Source of the DNA: Aquabacter sp. L1I39
GTDB taxonomy: Bacteria; Pseudomonadota; Alphaproteobacteria; Rhizobiales; Xanthobacteraceae
Length of the DNA: 64,000 nt
NCBI RefSeq assembly: GCF_017742835.1
Contig: NZ_CP072392.1
Span: 2,340,385-2,404,384 of the forward strand
Direction: 5' to 3'
This document shows positions 1 to 7,488 of the stretch, piece by piece (position 1 is the stretch's first letter; each line of letters starts with the position of its first letter). A program made the position numbers and the translations under genes. Below the pieces are notes generated by a model. The model saw only the letters and a program-made list of their open reading frames with translations, made no database searches and had not been told where the DNA came from.

Positions 1-2
1 AC

Positions 3-347
3 GATTCCTGGATCGTGGCGGCGGCGAGCCGCTCCTATTATCGCGACCTGCTGGAGGCGGGCGTGGAGATCCGGGAATATGAGGGCGGCCTGCTCCACGC
101 TAAGACGCTCACCCTCGACGGCGAGGTGACGCTCATCGGCTCAGCCAATATCGACCGGCGCAGCTTCGAACTGAATTCGGAGAACAACATCCTGCTCCAC
201 GACCCGGCCTTCACCCGCGCGTTGCGCGCCCGCCAGCAGGTGTTCCTCAACGCCGCGCGGCCAGTTCAAAAGGGGGAAGTGGAGGCGGCCAGCCGCGCCC
301 GGCAGATCTGGAACAACACCATCGCCATGCTCGGCCCGGTGCTTTAG
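3..347 (+). CDS. cls: Cardiolipin synthase, C-terminal part (5' end outside window)
   Basis: Partial gene: the frame is open from the window edge, so only about 114 C-terminal residues are seen. They contain the second phospholipase D (HKD) motif, HAKTLTLD followed by GSANIDRRS, which in cardiolipin synthases joins two phosphatidylglycerols at the inner membrane. The asparagine-rich stretch after the motif (FELNSENN) is typical of Cls rather than of nuclease-type PLD proteins. The stop TAG is followed by a GC-rich inverted repeat (348-354 with 367-373) without a T tract. The next gene is convergent. Another PLD-family phosphatidyltransferase cannot be excluded without the N-terminal half. Confidence 0.85.
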   Translation, partial: DSWIVAAASRSYYRDLLEAGVEIREYEGGLLHAKTLTLDGEVTLIGSANIDRRSFELNSENNILLHDPAFTRALRARQQVFLNAARPVQKGEVEAASRARQIWNNTIAMLGPVL

Positions 348-380
348 GGCGGCGTGGTGTTGTCCGCGCCGCCCCGCCTT

Positions 381-668
381 TCAGCCCTGGCGGCGGATGA
401 AGCCGGTGATGCTCACGCGCTCCCAGATGCCGGCCTTGTGGAAGGGATCGGCGGCGTTGAAGCGCTCGACGGTGGCGAGGTTCTCCGCCTCCACCACGAA
501 CAGCGAGCCGATCATGGTGGTGCCGTCCTCGGCCACCAGGGGCCCGGACATGACGATCTTCACCCCATGGGGCGCGGTGTCGGACAGAAAGGCCTTGTGG
601 GCATCGTAATTGGCAAGACGGGTGTCGAGCGCGCCCGGACGGTCGAGGGCGTGGATGGCGAACAGCAT
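381..668 (-). CDS. YCII-domain protein
   Basis: A 95-residue protein of the YCII family (ferredoxin-like fold). It shows the family's conserved histidine (His24 in YDAHKAFL), the GPL turn and the ADPF..AGI segment with its aspartate. I chose the ATG at 668 because AAGGAG stands six bases upstream; an in-frame ATG at 683 would put that ribosome site inside the gene. YCII proteins are often uncharacterised, but one, TftG of 2,4,5-T degradation, dechlorinates chlorohydroxyquinol beside a hydroxyquinol dioxygenase and a maleylacetate reductase. The same two enzymes are encoded upstream here, so a role on a hydroxyquinol-type intermediate is possible. The assignment to chemistry is inference only. 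Confidence 0.75.
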   Translation of the reverse strand: MLFAIHALDRPGALDTRLANYDAHKAFLSDTAPHGVKIVMSGPLVAEDGTTMIGSLFVVEAENLATVERFNAADPFHKAGIWERVSITGFIRRQG

Positions 669-687
669 CGAAGGCTCCTTCATGAGG

Positions 688-722
688 AAAGGCCCCCGGC
701 CGCACGCGCGGGCCGGGAGCCT
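688..722 (-). terminator. Hairpin with short T tail after the second binding-protein gene
   Basis: On the minus strand an 11-base stem (711-721 pairs with 691-701, one G-T wobble) is followed by TTTCC. It lies between the stop of the ABC binding protein (755) and the start of the YCII gene (668). The T run is only three bases, so termination is probably partial and the YCII gene may be expressed by read-through. Confidence 0.55.
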
Positions 723-754
723 TGGAGGTGAGACGTGATCAGAGGCCGAACGAA

Positions 755-1726
755 TTACTTCTTGGTGGCCATGGCGGCCGCTTCCGACCAAGGCGGGCAG
801 GCGCGGGCGTCCAGCGGGACGTCATAAGGCTGGTAGTTGGAGGCATTCACTACGGTGGGCTTCAGCACCACTTCGGACACGATCGCCTCGCCCCGGATGG
901 CGCGGATGGCCACCATGGTGCCGATGCAGCCCTGGAGGAAGCCGTTATAGTCGCCGGAGGCCAGCAGCTTGCCGGTCTTGATGGCGTCCACCGCCTCCTT
1001 GGTGCCGTTGATGCCCACCACCTTGGCCTTGCGGTTGGCGCCGTCCAGCGCCTCGATGGCGCCGATGGCCATGGCGTCGTTGGCGGCCAGAACGCCGTCG
1101 ATCTGCGGGTGCGACTGCATGAGGTTCTCCATCACCTGGAGGCCCTGGAGGCGCTGGTAATTGGCCGGCTGGCTGGCGAGGAGCTTGACGTCCTTGTTCT
1201 CCTTGATGGCGTCGTTGAAGCCGCGCACCCGGTCGATATTGGTGAGCGAGCCCTTCACGCCTTCCAGGATGACCACATTGCCCTTGCCGCCCATTTCCTT
1301 CAGCAGGTAGCGGCCGGTCTCAAGGCCGAGGCTGTAATCGTCGGCGCCCACGAAGGCCAGGAACTTGCCGCCGGCGCTGCGGTCGGTGACGTTGACCACC
1401 GGGATCTTGGCCTCGTTGATCTGCTCCACGCCGGGAACCATGGCTTTGTAGTCCACCGGGATGAAGACGATGGCCGCCGGCTTCTTGACGATCACGTCTT
1501 CCACCTGGCTGAGCTGCTCGGGAATGCTGTCCGGCTTGGTGGGGATGTAGTTCACCACCTTGGCGTTCATGGACTTGGCGGCGGCTTCCGCGCCCACGCG
1601 CACGGTCTGGAAATAGGGATTGGTCTGGTTCTTGGTGAAGACGGCGATGGTCTCGCCGTCCGCCAAAGCGGCGCCCGCAGACAGGGCCAGCGGCACCGCG
1701 ACTGCGAGGGTCTTCAGGCTCTTCAT
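755..1726 (-). CDS. Sugar-type ABC transporter periplasmic binding protein (copy 1)
   Basis: A 323-residue periplasmic binding protein of the ribose/galactose-binding (PBP1, type I) family with a Sec signal peptide ending near ALA-DG. The start ATG at 1726 has GGAGGA nine bases upstream; an upstream in-frame ATG at 1750 lacks a site. The body has family features: the TNPYF segment near residue 45, the AANDAMAIGA segment in the second lobe, and GDY near the C-terminus. It is a close paralogue of the protein at 2909-3883, roughly three quarters or more identical by eye. It is the last gene of the long operon before a hairpin. The ligand is not readable from sequence; the operon suggests an aromatic precursor or polyhydroxylated compound rather than an ordinary sugar. 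Confidence 0.9.
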   Translation of the reverse strand: MKSLKTLAVAVPLALSAGAALADGETIAVFTKNQTNPYFQTVRVGAEAAAKSMNAKVVNYIPTKPDSIPEQLSQVEDVIVKKPAAIVFIPVDYKAMVPGVEQINEAKIPVVNVTDRSAGGKFLAFVGADDYSLGLETGRYLLKEMGGKGNVVILEGVKGSLTNIDRVRGFNDAIKENKDVKLLASQPANYQRLQGLQVMENLMQSHPQIDGVLAANDAMAIGAIEALDGANRKAKVVGINGTKEAVDAIKTGKLLASGDYNGFLQGCIGTMVAIRAIRGEAIVSEVVLKPTVVNASNYQPYDVPLDARACPPWSEAAAMATKK

Positions 1727-1784
1727 GGTTTCCTCCAGTTGCATTTTCATGTCGATGAAAGGGGCGATGCGCCGTTTACGGGCC

Positions 1785-2822
1785 TCAGGACGCCATCAAA
1801 GCGGCGGCGTTCTCGGGGCGCGGCTCCAGGGTGCCGGCCTCGATGGCAAGGGCCATCTCGACGATCCTGGCGTTCACCGGCGCCGGGCGACCGGACTTGG
1901 CGAGGATGTCGATGACGTGGCCATTGATGTCATAGACTTCCGCCCGCCGCCCCTTGCGCCAGTCCTGGAGGGAGGTGACGAGCGTGGTGGGGGTGGAGAA
2001 GGTGGTCAGCACCTCATCGAGGATCTTGTCCACGTAGCGGTCCGGATCGTTGGAGGTGATGGGCGGCAGGCCGATGATGGGCGTCACGGTGGCGCCGTCG
2101 GCAATGGCGGCTTCCATGGCCTCGTAGCCGGCGGTGCGCATCACCTGCAGCATGCCGGGCAGGCGCGCTGCGTCGGCGAGGGGCAGGTTGAGAATGGAGG
2201 ACGGGATCAGCTCGGCGGCATTCACCACCAGCTTCATCCATTTGAAGGACTTGATGTCCTGCGTCACCTCCACCCGTCCGGTGGTGCGCAGCACATTGGC
2301 CACGTCCTCCACGCGCGGCTGCGTCTTGGCGGTGAGGGCGCCCAGCGCGAACCAGGCGGTCTCGTGGTCGTTCTCCCGGTTGGTGACGCCGGGCTCCCAC
2401 ATGTTGGAGGCCATCTCGATGACGCCTCCGATGCAGCGATCCTCGCCCACCACCTCGGCGATGGCGGTGTGGGTCATGCCATTCTGGAGGCCCACCACCA
2501 GGCCGTCATCGGCGAGGTAGGGCTCGATCAGCTGGCACGCCCACTTGGTGTCGTAGGCCTTGGTGATGATGAAGACGAGGTCGAACTTCCCCTTCACCTC
2601 GGCCACCTGGCACAGATGGAGCGCCGGCACCTTCACATTGATGGTGCGGGTGGGGAAATTGACGGTGATGCCATTGGCGCGGATGGCCTCCACATGGGCG
2701 GGCCATTGCTCGATGAAGGTCACGTCATATCCCGCGCGGGCAAAATCGGCGCCGGCGGAGGCGCCCTGCGCGCCGGTGCCCAGGACCGCGATGCGCGGGC
2801 TGTAACTGGATTTGGCGGTCAT
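1785..2822 (-). CDS. Ketopantoate reductase (PanE/ApbA) family oxidoreductase
   Basis: A 345-residue two-domain NAD(P)H-dependent reductase. The N-terminal Rossmann motif is GTGAQGASAG (residues 15-24). The middle has KAYDT and GLQNGM, and the C-terminal helical domain has the conserved lysine region FKWMKLVVNA, all typical of the ApbA/PanE fold. True pantothenate PanE is usually near 300 residues and lies in housekeeping context. Here the gene is embedded between two copies of an ABC binding protein in a catabolic operon, so it more likely reduces a 2-oxo acid or oxidises a hydroxy acid produced by that pathway. The ribosome site before ATG 2822 is weak. Substrate unknown. Confidence 0.82.
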   Translation of the reverse strand: MTAKSSYSPRIAVLGTGAQGASAGADFARAGYDVTFIEQWPAHVEAIRANGITVNFPTRTINVKVPALHLCQVAEVKGKFDLVFIITKAYDTKWACQLIEPYLADDGLVVGLQNGMTHTAIAEVVGEDRCIGGVIEMASNMWEPGVTNRENDHETAWFALGALTAKTQPRVEDVANVLRTTGRVEVTQDIKSFKWMKLVVNAAELIPSSILNLPLADAARLPGMLQVMRTAGYEAMEAAIADGATVTPIIGLPPITSNDPDRYVDKILDEVLTTFSTPTTLVTSLQDWRKGRRAEVYDINGHVIDILAKSGRPAPVNARIVEMALAIEAGTLEPRPENAAALMAS

Positions 2823-2908
2823 GCTGGTGGTGTCCGTTTTCTCAGGCGGTCTCGGGGGCTGAAAGGGCTGGCGGCACGCCGCCGCCGGCTCGTGCGCGAC
2901 AGAGCGGA

Positions 2909-3883
2909 TCAGTTCTTCTTGGCGCCCAACGCCACGCCCTGTTCCCAGGTGGGGCAGGTGCGGTTTTCCAGCACCACGTCATAGGGCTGGTAGTTGGTGG
3001 CATTCACCACCTTGGGCTGGAGGATGATCTCGGTGACGATGGGCTCGTTGCGCAGCGAGCGCAGCAGCGCCATGGTGCCGAGGCACCCCTGGATGAAGCC
3101 GTCATAGTCGCCCGACGCCAGCATCTTGCCGGCCTTGATGGCGTCGATGGCTTCCTTGGTGGCGTTGACGCCCGTCACCTTGGCCTTGCGATTGGCGCCG
3201 TCCAGCGCCTCGATGGCGCCGATGGCCATGGCATCGTTGGCCGCCAGCACGCCGTCGATCTGCGGATTGGACTGCATGACATTCTCCATCACCTGGAGCG
3301 CCTGCAAACGCTGGAAATTGGCGGGCTGGCTCGCCACCAGCTTCACGTCCTTGAACTCCTTGATGGCGTCATTGAAGCCGCGCACACGATCGATGGAGGA
3401 GATGGCGCCCTTCACGCCCTCAAGGATCACCACATTGCCCTTGCCGCCCAGTTGGGTGAGCAGATAGCGGGCGGTCTCCTTGCCCAGGCTGTAATCGTCC
3501 GCCCCGATGAAGGTGAGAGACTTGCCACCCGCGAGGCGGTCGGTGATGTTTACCACCGGGATCTGCGCCTTGTTGATCTCTTCCACCCCCGGCACCATGG
3601 CCTTGTAGTCCACGGGGATGAAGACGATGCCGGACGGCTTCTTGACGATGACGTCTTCCACCTGGCTCAGCTGCTCGGGAATGCTGTCCGGCTTGGTGGG
3701 AATGTAGTTCACCACCTTGGCATTCATGGACTTGGCGGCCATTTCGGAGCCGACGCGCACGGCCTGGAAATACGGATTGGTCTGGTTCTTGGTGAAGAGG
3801 GCCACGGTCTCACCGTCCGCCCGCGCCGCGGTGGCGGCGAAGGCAAGCGGCAGGAGGGCGGCGACGAAGGCGGCTTTTTTCAT
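2909..3883 (-). CDS. Sugar-type ABC transporter periplasmic binding protein (copy 2)
   Basis: A 324-residue type I periplasmic binding protein with a Sec signal peptide (MKKAAF..., cleavage near ARA-DG). The ATG at 3883 follows AGGGAG with suitable spacing. It has the same TNPYF, AANDAMAIGA and GDYDG landmarks as copy 1, and the two share long identical runs, also at DNA level. It follows the two permease genes after a 131-base gap, the usual place for the cognate binding protein. Copy 1 may have arisen by tandem duplication with the ketopantoate-reductase-like gene caught between, giving the importer two receptors of related but possibly different specificity. Confidence 0.9.
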   Translation of the reverse strand: MKKAAFVAALLPLAFAATAARADGETVALFTKNQTNPYFQAVRVGSEMAAKSMNAKVVNYIPTKPDSIPEQLSQVEDVIVKKPSGIVFIPVDYKAMVPGVEEINKAQIPVVNITDRLAGGKSLTFIGADDYSLGKETARYLLTQLGGKGNVVILEGVKGAISSIDRVRGFNDAIKEFKDVKLVASQPANFQRLQALQVMENVMQSNPQIDGVLAANDAMAIGAIEALDGANRKAKVTGVNATKEAIDAIKAGKMLASGDYDGFIQGCLGTMALLRSLRNEPIVTEIILQPKVVNATNYQPYDVVLENRTCPTWEQGVALGAKKN

Positions 3884-3930
3884 TTTGTTTTCTCCCTTGT
3901 CCTTCTGATTTTTATTTTGTGGCGAAGGAT

Positions 3931-3975
3931 GCCCGGCCGGATCGTCTCGCAGCCAGCTTTCCAACCCGTCCGGGC
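3931..3975 (-). other. Imperfect inverted repeat between permease and binding-protein genes
   Basis: 3931-3940 pairs with 3966-3975 with one mismatch, leaving a loop of 25 bases. It sits in the 131-base gap between the permease stop (4015) and the binding-protein start (3883). No T run follows. Such hairpins may limit transcript decay or read-through so that the binding protein and membrane parts are made in different amounts. The function here is inference. Confidence 0.3.
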
Positions 3976-4014
3976 CAGTCTCTCCTTCGCGGGATCGTTG
4001 CCCGATCTTCTTGT

Positions 4015-4989
4015 TCAACTGCGCCGGCGGCCGATCATGTCGAGCCACACGGCGAAGACCACGATCACGCCCGTCACCAGCGGCTGCCAGCTGGCATTGA
4101 CCGCGAGGAGGTTCATGCCGTTGAGCACCAGGGTAAGGATGACGGCGCCGATGAAGGTGCCGAACACGCTGCCCACGCCCCCGAACAGCGAGGCGCCGCC
4201 GATCAGCACCGCCGCGATGGCGGGCAGCGTCATCGCCTCGCCGATGTCGCCCTCGGCGGAATTCAGCCGGGCGAGGAAGACGATGGAGGCGACGCCCGCC
4301 ATGGCGCCGGAGAAGGCATAGACCAGCACCAGGCGCTTGTTCACCGGGATGCCGGTGAGGCGGGCGGCCACCGGATTGGCGCCGATGGCGTAGATCTGCT
4401 GGCCCCAGACGGTGCGCTGGGCAAAGAACGAGCCCGCCAGCAGGAACACCACCATCAGGTAGACCGGGATCGGCACGCCCAGGAAATAGCCCGAGCCGAT
4501 CTGGCGGAAGCCGGGCGGGAAGCCGTGAATGGTCTCGCCGCCCATATAGTAATAGGTCACGCCGTGCAGCACCCACAGCATGCCATAGGTGGCGATGAAG
4601 GAGGGGATGCGGAGCTTGGCCACCATCAGGCCGTTGAAGATACCCACCACGCAGCCGGTGGCGAGCCCCGTCAGCGTGCCCAGGACCGGCGAGCCGGTGG
4701 CCTTGATGACGGTGGCGGCCAAGCACGCGGACAGGCCGATATTGGCCCCCACCGACAGATCGATGCCGCCGGTGAGGATCACCAAAGTGAGGCCGGAGGC
4801 GAGGAAGAACAGCAGGCTCGCCTGCCGCAGCACGTTGAGGATGTTGTTGGCGGTGAAGAAGGCGTCCGAGAGGACGGACAGCACCACGCAGATCAGGCCC
4901 GCCGCCAGCAGCCGGTAGATGAGCTGCTGCATGTCCTTGGACAGATGCAGGCGCGGGGCGCCCGTGGAAACGTCGCCGGCGATGCTCAT
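4015..4989 (-). CDS. Ribose-type ABC transporter permease 1
   Basis: A 324-residue integral membrane protein of the RbsC/BPD_transp_2 family with about nine or ten hydrophobic segments. Family landmarks are ILTGGIDLSVG in the first half and IGGASLFGGVGS in the second. The ATG at 4989 overlaps the stop of the preceding permease gene by four bases (ATGA), which supports this start over upstream methionines and indicates translational coupling. It pairs with the permease encoded at 4986-5945 to form a heterodimeric channel powered by the ATPase at 5938-7488. Confidence 0.92.
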   Translation of the reverse strand: MSIAGDVSTGAPRLHLSKDMQQLIYRLLAAGLICVVLSVLSDAFFTANNILNVLRQASLLFFLASGLTLVILTGGIDLSVGANIGLSACLAATVIKATGSPVLGTLTGLATGCVVGIFNGLMVAKLRIPSFIATYGMLWVLHGVTYYYMGGETIHGFPPGFRQIGSGYFLGVPIPVYLMVVFLLAGSFFAQRTVWGQQIYAIGANPVAARLTGIPVNKRLVLVYAFSGAMAGVASIVFLARLNSAEGDIGEAMTLPAIAAVLIGGASLFGGVGSVFGTFIGAVILTLVLNGMNLLAVNASWQPLVTGVIVVFAVWLDMIGRRRS

Positions 4990-5945
4990 GACTTTTGTCC
5001 CCGGATGCTGTCGAGGAAGAGGGCGAAGATGACCAGGAGGCCGATACAGGCCACCTGCACCGAGGAGGGCACGGCCAAGAGGTTCAGCCCGTTGCGCAGC
5101 ACGCCCACGGTGAGCACCCCCATGAGGGTGCCGAAGATCCAGCCATTGCCCCGCTCGAAGGAGGTGCCCCCCAGCGCCACGGCGGCGATGGCGTCGAATT
5201 CCATGCCGATGGCGGCGGTGGGATGGCCGGCATTCATGCGCGCCGTCATGAGCAGCGCCGCCACCCCGGCCATGGCCCCGCCCAGCGCATAGACCGCGAT
5301 GAGAAGGCGCCGCCATTTCACGCCGGCGAGCGTCAGGGCATCCCGGTTGCCGCCCAGCGCGCACACATAGGTGCCGAAGCGGGTGTGGTAGAGCAGGACG
5401 TGGAACAGGGCATAGAAGCCGGCCCCGATCAGGAGCGGATAGGGGATGAGCCCGAACAGGTCACCCGAATAGACCTGTCGCACGAAGCGGGGAATGCCCA
5501 CCACGCTCTGCCCGTCGGAGACGATGAGGGCCAGGCCCTGCGCCGCGCCCATGGTGCCCAGCGTCGCCACGAAGGGCGGGATGTTCACCACCGAGATCAG
5601 CCAGCCATTCACGAGCCCGAAGGCGAGGCCGACGCCGATGGCCCCCATCAGCCCCAGCGCCAGCGACTGGGTGGACACCACGATGAGCGCCAGCACCAGC
5701 GAGGACAGGGTCAGCACCGCCCCGATGGACAGGTCCAGGCCCTCGGTCATGATGATGAGGGTCATGGGCAGGGCCAGGAGCAGCAGGATCACCGACTGCA
5801 CCAGGATGTTGGAAATGTTGCCGCCGGACAGGAAACCGGGGCTCGTGGCCGCGAACAAGGCGGACAGGCCCACAAGGGCGACGGCGACGCCGGGCACCGA
5901 AGGCAAACGCAGGCCGCGGCGGGGGGAAAGGGCGAGATCACTCAT
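4986..5945 (-). CDS. Ribose-type ABC transporter permease 2
   Basis: A 319-residue RbsC-family permease with the EGLDLSIGA motif in the N-terminal half and VALGGTSFERGNG in the C-terminal half, and about nine hydrophobic segments. The start at 5945 overlaps the end of the ATPase gene by eight bases and the stop overlaps the next permease by four, so the three genes are translationally coupled. It is clearly related to, but diverged from, its partner permease. The importer brings a soluble substrate from periplasm to cytoplasm. Confidence 0.92.
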   Translation of the reverse strand: MSDLALSPRRGLRLPSVPGVAVALVGLSALFAATSPGFLSGGNISNILVQSVILLLLALPMTLIIMTEGLDLSIGAVLTLSSLVLALIVVSTQSLALGLMGAIGVGLAFGLVNGWLISVVNIPPFVATLGTMGAAQGLALIVSDGQSVVGIPRFVRQVYSGDLFGLIPYPLLIGAGFYALFHVLLYHTRFGTYVCALGGNRDALTLAGVKWRRLLIAVYALGGAMAGVAALLMTARMNAGHPTAAIGMEFDAIAAVALGGTSFERGNGWIFGTLMGVLTVGVLRNGLNLLAVPSSVQVACIGLLVIFALFLDSIRGQKS

Positions 5946-7488
5946 CGTGCATCCCCATTCGGACGATGTTTTCCTCGGAGAGGTCGGCGCGCGCCAATTC
6001 GCCCACGATGCGCTTCCCGCGCATCACATAGGCCCGGTCGCACACATGGACGATCTCGGCCTGCTCGGACGAGATCATGAGAACCGCCGCGCCCTCGGCC
6101 ACCAATTGGTCGATGAGAGCGAAGATTTCCGACTTGGCGCCCACGTCGATGCCGCGGGTGGGCTCGTCGAAGATGAAGAGGCGGGTGCCGGCGGCGAGCC
6201 ACTTGCCGATCACCACCTTCTGCTGGTTGCCGCCCGAGAGCAGCGCCACATTCTGGTTGGCGGAGGGGGTGGCGATGCGCAGGCGCCCAATCACCTCGTC
6301 CGCCGTGCGCCGCGCCTTACCGGGCGAGAACAGCATGTTGGGGAAGAGCTTGGGCAGGCCCGCCACGGCGAGGTTGTCGGCCACCGAGCGGATGAGCGCG
6401 AGGCCTTCCGTCTTGCGGCTTTCCGGGATGAGGCCCACGCCGATGCGGGCGGAGGCATCCGGGCCACCGGTCTTCTTCTCGCCGAAGATGCGGATCTCGC
6501 CGGCGGTCACCTCGTCGGCGCCGAAGATGGCGCGGGCGACCTCCGTGCGGCCGGAGCCAACGAGGCCGCACAGGCCCACGATCTCGCCGGCGCGCACCTT
6601 CAGATTGATGTCGGCGATGCCGGACTTGGCCGCAAGGCCGGAGACTTCCAGCACCACCGGCCCCTCTTCCGTGGCGAAGCGGCGCGGATAGGACATGTCC
6701 ACATTGCGGCCGACCATCATGCGCACCAATTCGTCGGGGCTGGTCTCGCCGGGCATGGCCCGGCCCACCAGCTTGCCGTCGCGCAGCACGGTGATGCGGT
6801 CGCCCAGAGCGAACACCTCCGCCATGCGGTGGGAGATGTAGACGATGGCGACGCCCTTCTCCTGCAACTGCCGCATCACCGCGAACAGCCGCTCGGTCTC
6901 GCGGTCGGAAAGGGCGGCGGTGGGCTCGTCCATCACCAGGATGCGGGCATTCTGGGACAGCGCCTTGGCGATCTCCACCATCTGCTGCTGGGCGACGCCC
7001 AGCGTATGCACCTTGGTGCGGGGATCGATCTCCAGCCCGATCAGGTCCAGCACCTTCTGCGCCTCGGCATAGAGGCGCCGCCGGTCCAGCAGGCCGGGGA
7101 TGCGGGAGGGAAATTCCCGGCCCAGGAAAATATTCTGCGCCACGTCCAGATAGGGCACCAGCGAGAATTCCTGGAAGATGACGGCGATGCCCAGCGCCCG
7201 CGCATCGGCCGGCTTGCGGATCTCCACCTTCTCGCCCTTGTGGAAATATTCGCCTGCATCCGCCCGATAGGCGCCGCACAGCACCTTCATCAGCGAGGAC
7301 TTGCCGGCGCCGTTCTCGCCGAGGAGCATATGCACCTCGCCGGGCCAAACGGCGAAGGACACGTCGTCCAGCGCCTTCACGCCGGGAAAGGTCTTGGACA
7401 CGCCCCGCAATTCCAGCAGCGGCGGGCCCTTTTCGGCAGGCGGCGCCGAAGGTTGCAAGCGAGGCGTCGTCTCCATCACCGCCCTCAT
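5938..7488 (-). CDS. Sugar-type ABC transporter ATP-binding protein (two ABC domains)
   Basis: A 516-residue double-ABC ATPase of the RbsA/MglA class. Domain 1 has Walker A GENGAGKSS, signature region LGVAQQQMVEIAKAL and Walker B ILVMDEPTAAL. Domain 2 has the degenerate P-loop usual for this class (GLVGSGRTE), a strong signature LSGGNQQKVVIGKWL and FDEPTRGIDVGAK. The length matches the family's usual 500 or so. The start at 7488 overlaps the stop of the FAD-oxidase gene (ATGA), linking transporter and catabolic enzymes in one transcription unit. This makes it likely that the importer supplies the substrate of the pathway. Confidence 0.93.
   Translation of the reverse strand: MRAVMETTPRLQPSAPPAEKGPPLLELRGVSKTFPGVKALDDVSFAVWPGEVHMLLGENGAGKSSLMKVLCGAYRADAGEYFHKGEKVEIRKPADARALGIAVIFQEFSLVPYLDVAQNIFLGREFPSRIPGLLDRRRLYAEAQKVLDLIGLEIDPRTKVHTLGVAQQQMVEIAKALSQNARILVMDEPTAALSDRETERLFAVMRQLQEKGVAIVYISHRMAEVFALGDRITVLRDGKLVGRAMPGETSPDELVRMMVGRNVDMSYPRRFATEEGPVVLEVSGLAAKSGIADINLKVRAGEIVGLCGLVGSGRTEVARAIFGADEVTAGEIRIFGEKKTGGPDASARIGVGLIPESRKTEGLALIRSVADNLAVAGLPKLFPNMLFSPGKARRTADEVIGRLRIATPSANQNVALLSGGNQQKVVIGKWLAAGTRLFIFDEPTRGIDVGAKSEIFALIDQLVAEGAAVLMISSEQAEIVHVCDRAYVMRGKRIVGELARADLSEENIVRMGMHDE

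Noticed and set aside
722..1915. A 397-codon plus-strand open frame opposite the first binding protein
   Set aside because: It mirrors a well-supported minus-strand gene, is histidine- and glycine-rich as antisense frames of high-GC genes are, and has no ribosome site or family match.
1620..2984. A 454-codon plus-strand frame opposite the PanE-like gene
   Set aside because: Same antisense shadow pattern; residue use is dominated by H, G, R and A and no motif is present.
2909..4726. One 605-residue protein joining permease-like antisense and binding protein
   Set aside because: The N-terminal 280 residues are an off-frame reading of the permease gene; the real gene starts at ATG 3883 with its own signal peptide and ribosome site.
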